From Micromonospora aurantiaca ATCC 27029 (GTDB taxonomy: Bacteria; Actinomycetota; Actinomycetes; Mycobacteriales; Micromonosporaceae), in assembly GCF_000145235.1 (NCBI RefSeq), contig NC_014391.1, positions 62,001 through 126,000 of the forward strand: 64,000 nt of DNA. The letters are read 5' to 3'. Each line of letters starts with the position of its first letter. Position 1 is the first letter of the stretch. Positions 60,195 to 64,000 of this stretch are shown here, in pieces. The position numbers and the translations under genes are program-made. The notes below the pieces were generated by a model. The model worked only from the letters and a program-made list of their open reading frames with translations. It was not told the DNA's origin and ran no database searches.

Positions 60195-60448
60195 GGTGCG
60201 CCGACTTGGCAGCAGAGCTGACGCGGGACGAGGCCATCGCCCTCGTCGAGCGGATCATGAGTGTCGACTACGCGGACGATGGTGAGCTGGGCGGCTGGCT
60301 GGACCAACTTGAGCGAGACCTCGCCTGCCCAGGCGGCTACGTCTCCAACCTGATCTACTGGAGCGACCCCGAGTTGACGGCTGTCGAGGTGGTTGACCGA
60401 GCCTTGGCCTACCAGCCGCTCCAGATGCGGTCCACGCCATGGACGTAG
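60191..60448 (+). CDS. Colicin/pyocin-type immunity protein
   Basis: An 85-residue protein matching the E-colicin DNase immunity fold (Im7/Im9-like) almost throughout: LTRDEAIALVERIMSVDYAD, then ELGGWLDQLERDLACPGGYV and SNLIYWSDPELTAVEVVDRA. The central (S/N)LIYW equals the Tyr-Tyr pair region that contacts the nuclease. Overlaps the SRPBCC stop by 4 bases; AAAGGA upstream of GTG 60191. No nuclease toxin gene is visible nearby, so it is an orphan immunity protein, perhaps protecting against toxins of competing strains. Confidence 0.8.
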   Translation: MRCADLAAELTRDEAIALVERIMSVDYADDGELGGWLDQLERDLACPGGYVSNLIYWSDPELTAVEVVDRALAYQPLQMRSTPWT

Positions 60449-60508
60449 CCGTCGCGAGGGCTCCCACCGCTTGTGATGCCACGAGCATTCGGCGCGCCGT
60501 CGCGAGGG

Positions 60509-61246
60509 CTATTTGTCCCACCGATCGGCGTAGGGCAGGGCGAGCAGGCCAATGTAATCAAGCACGTCGCTCGACGCGTTGTGTTCCCGTAGTGGGGTCG
60601 GCGCATGTCGTATCACCCACAGCGACAGCGCGGCGCCCCACGTGTCCTCCTTGTGCCAACTCGACCAGGGGAGCCTGTCGACCACCAGGTCGTCCACCCA
60701 CTCCTCCACGGCCGTGACCAGCCGTCGTCGGGCCACCGCGTCGGCCAGCGACTCCGTCCAGACAGCCAACCACGGGGTGAGCTTGCCGGTGATCTCGGCG
60801 ATGAGTTCCAGGGCCTCGTGAGCGGGCACCTTCGCATCGGGCTCGACCAGGGCATGCAGCCACCAGGCGTCCAGGAACTCCCGCAGAGCGTCCCGCTGCC
60901 CCTTGGGCCATTCCTGCCAGCGGGCGGTGGTGAACAAGTACCCGAGGCTCTCCATCCCGGCCATGGGCATCACTCGGCCGGCCACGAGGCTCCTGGTCAG
61001 TTGGGGCAGGATCCGGCGTAGCAGCGGGCCGGGATAGCGCCAGTCAGTGGCCCAGTACGTGCGACGGAGCAGGTCCTCGTCGAGCGGCACGTCCGGCGTC
61101 TTCAGCAGTGCCAGTTCCTCCGCGCTGCCCCAGTGGCACTCGCAGTTGGACTCCTGCCGGTGCGCCGTCATGCCCTGGAACGTGGCGGCCGCACCCGCCA
61201 GCGCCTTCTCCAGGAGGTCGCTTACCTCAGTCCGATCGGGGATCAT
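60509..61246 (-). CDS. Hypothetical protein with Cys/Trp-rich N-terminal block
   Basis: A 245-residue soluble protein. Opening with PDRTEVSDLLEKALAGAA, then CECHWGSAEELALLKTPDV (residues about 34-52), RRTYWATDWRYPGPLLRRIL and later GKLTPWLAVWTESLADAVAR, WVDDLVVDRLPWSSWHKEDT. It resembles unnamed conserved proteins of streptomycetes. The Cys-x-Cys-His block might bind metal. ATG 61246. Reads against its neighbours in the accessory run. Confidence 0.7.
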   Translation of the reverse strand: MIPDRTEVSDLLEKALAGAAATFQGMTAHRQESNCECHWGSAEELALLKTPDVPLDEDLLRRTYWATDWRYPGPLLRRILPQLTRSLVAGRVMPMAGMESLGYLFTTARWQEWPKGQRDALREFLDAWWLHALVEPDAKVPAHEALELIAEITGKLTPWLAVWTESLADAVARRRLVTAVEEWVDDLVVDRLPWSSWHKEDTWGAALSLWVIRHAPTPLREHNASSDVLDYIGLLALPYADRWDK

Positions 61247-61361
61247 GGCGAATCCGCCTTCGAGGACTCCGGAGGCGTACGCCTGTCGAAGAGAGTGATC
61301 TTACGGTGAAGGCGAGGTGGGACGTGCACCCGACCAACGATCATCTGCCGGAGGAAGCCGA

Positions 61362-61907
61362 ATGACACCGGATGCTTCGCCGACCGTGGATCGACTCGCC
61401 GGCCTGTTCGACTGGGACGGGGCGACGGAGACGGAGATCGACTGGACGGCTCTCACCGAGGCGGCAGGCCATCCCTTTCCCGAGGACTACCGACGCTTCG
61501 TCGAGCGCTTACCACACGGCAGCATCGGCTTCCTGGAAGTGCTTCATCCTTCCGACTGGGGCGTACCGGAATTCCTCCGGTACGCGCGGAACTGGCATCA
61601 CGTGATGAACAAGAGGGCGGAGTGCACAGGAGGGTTCCCGTACCACTTCGGCACCTCACCGGGAGACCTCCGGGTCTGGGGAGCCGTGAACTTCGACTAT
61701 CTGCTCTGCTGGCACCTGGACGACGGTCCTCCCGAGCAGTGGCCGACGGTGGTCTGCGATACCGCCCTGATCGACCCGCCCGAGCCCTACGCCGGCACTG
61801 CCACCGCATTGCTTGTCGAGATCGCGGAACTGAGGAACCCGGTGCCGGTGATCGGGTACGTCACGGAGATCGACGGGGTGCCCTTCAGGCTCGTCCGGCA
61901 CGAGTAG
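61362..61907 (+). CDS. SMI1/KNR4-family (SUKH-type) immunity-like protein
   Basis: A 181-residue protein with the SUKH superfamily layout: WTALTEAAGHPFPEDYRRFVE near the start, LEVLHPSDWGVPEFLRYARN, GDLRVWGAVNFDYLLCWHLD and RNPVPVIGYVTEIDG. SUKH proteins are common immunity proteins for polymorphic toxins and also control chitin synthesis in fungi. ATG 61362 has GGAGGA before it. It is near the colicin-type immunity gene; no toxin is visible. Overlaps the convergent next gene by 23 bases. Confidence 0.75.
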   Translation: MTPDASPTVDRLAGLFDWDGATETEIDWTALTEAAGHPFPEDYRRFVERLPHGSIGFLEVLHPSDWGVPEFLRYARNWHHVMNKRAECTGGFPYHFGTSPGDLRVWGAVNFDYLLCWHLDDGPPEQWPTVVCDTALIDPPEPYAGTATALLVEIAELRNPVPVIGYVTEIDGVPFRLVRHE

Positions 61908-62187
61908 AGCGGGTCCACTGGCCCGGACGGATCCAGGTCTGCCCGTCGCCGGGCCGGACCCGGACGGAGTCGCCCAGGTCCAAGGCGGCGAGCACCCCGA
62001 AGACGGCGTCCAGGACGGCTCGCCTGTCCGCTGTCGCAAGGACGTCGACGTCGAGGTGGGAGCCGTGCTCGCTTGTTCCGGCACCGGTCACCTCGCCGCG
62101 CCCGACGAGAGCCTCGTTGAGGGCGTCTTCGAGGTCGTCGCGATCGATGTCGATCTGCCCGTCGATGACCAGTTCCACGAAATCCAT
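61885..62187 (-). CDS. Hypothetical protein (100 aa)
   Basis: A 100-residue protein: MDFVELVIDGQIDIDRDDLE followed by DALNEALVGRGEVTGAGT, LDVDVLATADRRAVLDAVFG and VRVRPGDGQTWIRPG. The alternating strand/helix pattern suggests a small ferredoxin-like fold. ATG 62187 chosen (GAGG eight bases upstream); GTG 62190 and 62196 are possible. The 3' end overlaps the SUKH-type gene by 23 bases. Function unknown; could be another small immunity or regulatory protein. Confidence 0.6.
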   Translation of the reverse strand: MDFVELVIDGQIDIDRDDLEDALNEALVGRGEVTGAGTSEHGSHLDVDVLATADRRAVLDAVFGVLAALDLGDSVRVRPGDGQTWIRPGQWTRSTRAGRA

Positions 62188-62264
62188 CACGTACACCTCG
62201 GCGATGAGTTGCGGGTCGTTGACGGGTCTGACGGGGGACGAGCGGAAACCGGAGGAGCGGACCC

Positions 62265-62876
62265 ATGGGCAAGCTGATCGTGACAGAGTTCCTGACCCTC
62301 GACGGCGTGGCGCAGGCGCCCGGTGAGCCCGACGAGGACCGCGAGGGCGGCTTCAGCCACGGCGGCTGGCAGATGCCGCTGCTCGACGAGAAGTCCGGCG
62401 CGGTGATGTTCCAGCAGGCGAGCAGCATGGACGCGCTGCTGCTGGGCCGCAAGACGTACGACATCTTCGCCGGCTACTGGCCGAAGGCGCCTGCGGACAT
62501 CCCCTTCACCGGCCTGCTGAACGGTGTGCCGAAGTACGTGGCCAGCCGCACGCTCGCCGAGCCGCTCACCTGGACGAACTCGTCGCTGGTAAAAGGTGAC
62601 CTCGCCGAGCGCGTCACCGAGATGAACGGCCGCCACGGCGAGGTCCACGTGATCGGCAGCCTGGACCTGGTGCAGTCGCTGCTGCGCCTCGGCCTGGTCG
62701 ACCGGCTCAACCTGTGGGTGTACCCGGTGGTGCTCGGCACCGGCAAGCGCCTGTTCGGCGAGGGGACGGTGCCGAGCGCATTGCGGCTCACCGAGTCAGT
62801 CACCCACGCCCACGGCACGCTGCAACTGACGTACGAGCCGGCCGGAGCGCCCACCTACGGGGACGCGGCGGCGTAG
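62265..62876 (+). CDS. Dihydrofolate reductase-like (RibD C-terminal) protein
   Basis: A 203-residue enzyme: GKLIVTEFLTLDGVAQAPGE at the N-terminus, DALLLGRKTYDIFAGYWP in the cofactor region, VIGSLDLVQSLLRLGLVDRL and VYPVVLGTGKRLFGEGTVP near the end, the typical pattern of YyaP/YwjB-type reductases that use NADPH. Substrate unknown, possibly a pteridine or flavin intermediate. ATG 62265 has GGAG upstream. Its 3' end overlaps the convergent acetyltransferase by 22 bases. Confidence 0.88.
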   Translation: MGKLIVTEFLTLDGVAQAPGEPDEDREGGFSHGGWQMPLLDEKSGAVMFQQASSMDALLLGRKTYDIFAGYWPKAPADIPFTGLLNGVPKYVASRTLAEPLTWTNSSLVKGDLAERVTEMNGRHGEVHVIGSLDLVQSLLRLGLVDRLNLWVYPVVLGTGKRLFGEGTVPSALRLTESVTHAHGTLQLTYEPAGAPTYGDAAA

Positions 62877-63421
62877 GGCGCGCCGAGATCGAGCACGTGC
62901 CGCAGGCCGGGCTCCCCGTTCAGATCCACCTCGCAGCCGGACACCGAACCGCTGCGCACCGAACCGTCGTGCACCGAATCGCCGCGCACCGAACCGTCGA
63001 GCACGAAACCGGCGCGCTTGAGCACCGCCAGCGAGGCCGGGTTCGCCAGGGCCGCCGAGGCGACCAGCCGGCGCAGCCCGTACTCGGTGCGGGCCAGTTC
63101 GCAGACGTGCCGTACGCCTTCACCCGCGAGCCCGCGCCCGGCGGCGCGCTCGGCCACCCGGTAGCCCAGCTCGGCGCTGCCGCCTGCGACGTCGACCAGG
63201 TTGAACCGCCCGAGCACGGCGCCGTGGTCGCCGACCAGCACGTGGAAGTGGCAGGTGCCGCGTTCCTGCTCGTCCAGCAGGGCCGCGTGCCGGGCGGCGT
63301 ACCCGGTGAAGAAGTCGTCGCCCCGGTCGGGGACGTACCGGGCGAAGTAGGCCCGGTTCTCCCGCTCGAACCGCAGCACGGCGGGTGCGTGGTGGGCGGC
63401 GAGTCGTTCCAGCTCCGGCAT
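62855..63421 (-). CDS. GNAT acetyltransferase with an in-frame repeat insertion
   Basis: A 188-residue RimJ/RimL-type GNAT. Acetyl-CoA signature region AERAAGRGLAGEGVRHVCEL and later RLVASAALANPASLAVLKRAGF. After GFVLDG the sequence shows pentapeptide repeats GSVRGDSVHDGSVRSGSV, encoded by a 15-base tandem repeat (62942-63016), before rejoining DLNGEPGLRH. In ordinary relatives this hairpin is a few residues long. It could alter substrate selection or be tolerated insertion. ATG 63421. Overlaps the DHFR-like gene by 22 bases at the 3' ends. Confidence 0.88.
   Translation of the reverse strand: MPELERLAAHHAPAVLRFERENRAYFARYVPDRGDDFFTGYAARHAALLDEQERGTCHFHVLVGDHGAVLGRFNLVDVAGGSAELGYRVAERAAGRGLAGEGVRHVCELARTEYGLRRLVASAALANPASLAVLKRAGFVLDGSVRGDSVHDGSVRSGSVSGCEVDLNGEPGLRHVLDLGAPYAAASP
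62942..63016. repeat. 15-base minisatellite inside acetyltransferase gene
   Basis: Five tandem 15-base units with consensus CACCGAACCGTCGYG (62942-62956, 62957-62971, 62972-62986, 62987-63001, 63002-63016; the last is diverged). Because 15 is a multiple of three, copy number can change without breaking the reading frame. Confidence 0.85.
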
Positions 63422-63430
63422 CGGAACAGG

Positions 63431-63826
63431 TTAGGCGTCGGCCGGGTAGCAGCGCAGTTCGATTGTGTTGCCGTCCGGGTCGCTGACGTAGATCGAGGTG
63501 GCGGTGCCGCGCGCACCGAAGCGCGGGACCGGGCCGGTCAGCACGGTGAAGACGCCGGAGTCGACCACCCGCTGCCAGTCGACCGGCTCGACCACGAGGC
63601 AGAAGTGGTCCACGTTGGACCCGGTCGGGTCGCCCTTGATCAGGTCGATGATGGTGCTGGCGTCGACGCGTACGGAGGGGAACGGCACCTCACCGGCCCG
63701 CCACCTGTCGACCCGCACCGGGGCCAGGCCGAGCGTGCTGCAGTAGAAGTCGAGGGAGCGCTCGACGTCGCTCACCGAGAGGACGAGGTGGTCGAAACCG
63801 GTCACCGTCACGAGATGGTTGTGCAT
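63431..63826 (-). CDS. VOC-family (glyoxalase/dioxygenase fold) protein
   Basis: A 131-residue single-domain VOC protein: TGFDHLVLSVSDVERSLDFY (metal His), CSTLGLAPVRVDRWR, SNVDHFCLVVEPVDWQRVVD (second His) and TSIYVSDPDGNTIELRCY (metal Glu). It may be a glyoxalase, an epimerase or antibiotic-binding resistance protein; not decidable from sequence. ATG 63826 chosen over the upstream TTG. It is 9 bases from the acetyltransferase gene on the same strand and divergent from the LysR gene. Confidence 0.88.
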   Translation of the reverse strand: MHNHLVTVTGFDHLVLSVSDVERSLDFYCSTLGLAPVRVDRWRAGEVPFPSVRVDASTIIDLIKGDPTGSNVDHFCLVVEPVDWQRVVDSGVFTVLTGPVPRFGARGTATSIYVSDPDGNTIELRCYPADA

Positions 63827-63914
63827 GCCGTCAACCCTGGTCCGGCGCGCCGTCCGGACCAACCCCGATCCGGACTACGATCGTTGACCCGCAGGCAACG
63901 ACGGAGGTGCTCCG

Positions 63915-64000
63915 GTGCTGGAGCGGTACGAGGTCGAGACGTTCCTGACCCTGGCCGAGGAACTGCATTTCGGGCGGACCGCCGAGCGGCTGCGGGTGAG
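63915..64000 (+). CDS. LysR-family transcriptional regulator (partial)
   Basis: Only the first 28 codons are in the window: GTG 63915, then LERYEVETFLTLAEELHFGR and TAERLRV, the LysR helix-turn-helix beginning. GGAG lies 10 bases before the start. It is divergent from the VOC gene, its probable target under the common LysR arrangement. Confidence 0.85.
   Translation, partial: MLERYEVETFLTLAEELHFGRTAERLRV

Noticed and set aside
58606..62187. Direct repeat of the tRNA-Gly 3' end marking an attachment site
   Set aside because: I looked for the T-arm/acceptor sequence again downstream within the window and did not see it, so an integrated element is not proven.

Overview
The window is a high-GC chromosomal segment (GC-rich third codon positions, frequent GTG/TTG starts, ATGA/GTGA overlaps). 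It carries a complete actinobacterial cell-division and serine/threonine-kinase locus. Together with XRE/DUF397 pairs, a SigE-type ECF factor and two recurring intergenic repeat families, this points to a Micromonosporaceae genome, most likely Micromonospora. The genus is an inference from overall character, not from a marker gene.

0-10 kb: an ECF sigma factor with a downstream membrane-anchored beta-propeller-like partner (cut by the window edge). A TetR regulator diverges from an FAD monooxygenase across a double operator. An MFS exporter follows, with a repeat element inside its reading frame, then an Hsp90-type chaperone translationally coupled to a large TPR protein. 10-16 kb: a TetR gene precedes a branched acyl-CoA/leucine catabolism cluster (biotin carboxylase, HMG-CoA-lyase-type enzyme, carboxyltransferase, acyl-CoA dehydrogenase). 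Two related TetR-type dyads lie in it and no biotin carrier domain is visible. 16-30 kb: an XRE-NTPase-TPR regulator, a MarR/YceI divergent pair, a GCS2 ligase, membrane proteins, two kinase-less PASTA proteins, an XRE/DUF397 pair, and a sugar epimerase with a WecG/TagA glycosyltransferase.

30-46 kb: tRNA-Leu(CAG), then fhaA-fhaB-pstP-rodA-pbpA-pknA-pknB reading right. A gap of about 2.1 kb with decayed ISAs1 and IS5-like transposase pieces and a lower-GC secreted protein separates this from trpG, a small membrane protein, a class E sortase and a DUF881 protein (all leftward) and crgA. This is the oriC-proximal division neighbourhood known from mycobacteria and streptomycetes, here split by an insertion. 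Kinases, phosphatase and FHA proteins form one phospho-signalling module; RodA and PbpA are the peptidoglycan polymerase pair it acts beside.

46-58.6 kb: a membrane Fe-S oxidoreductase, a GPP34 protein, two CNNM/HlyC-type CBS proteins and several secreted cell-wall enzymes. These are two NlpC/P60 endopeptidases (one behind a c-di-AMP riboswitch, one behind a promoter-proximal hairpin) and an N-acetylmuramoyl-L-alanine amidase. Then come dcd, a PPOX-family protein with a LexA-like box between them, and a secreted M43-type metalloprotease.

58.6-64 kb: tRNA-Gly(CCC) followed by an accessory run of small proteins, including a colicin/pyocin-type immunity protein and a SMI1/KNR4-like protein without visible cognate toxins. 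A DHFR-like reductase, a GNAT acetyltransferase with an in-frame minisatellite, a VOC protein and the start of a LysR regulator complete the window. Many convergent gene pairs are closed by strong GC-rich hairpins, listed individually.
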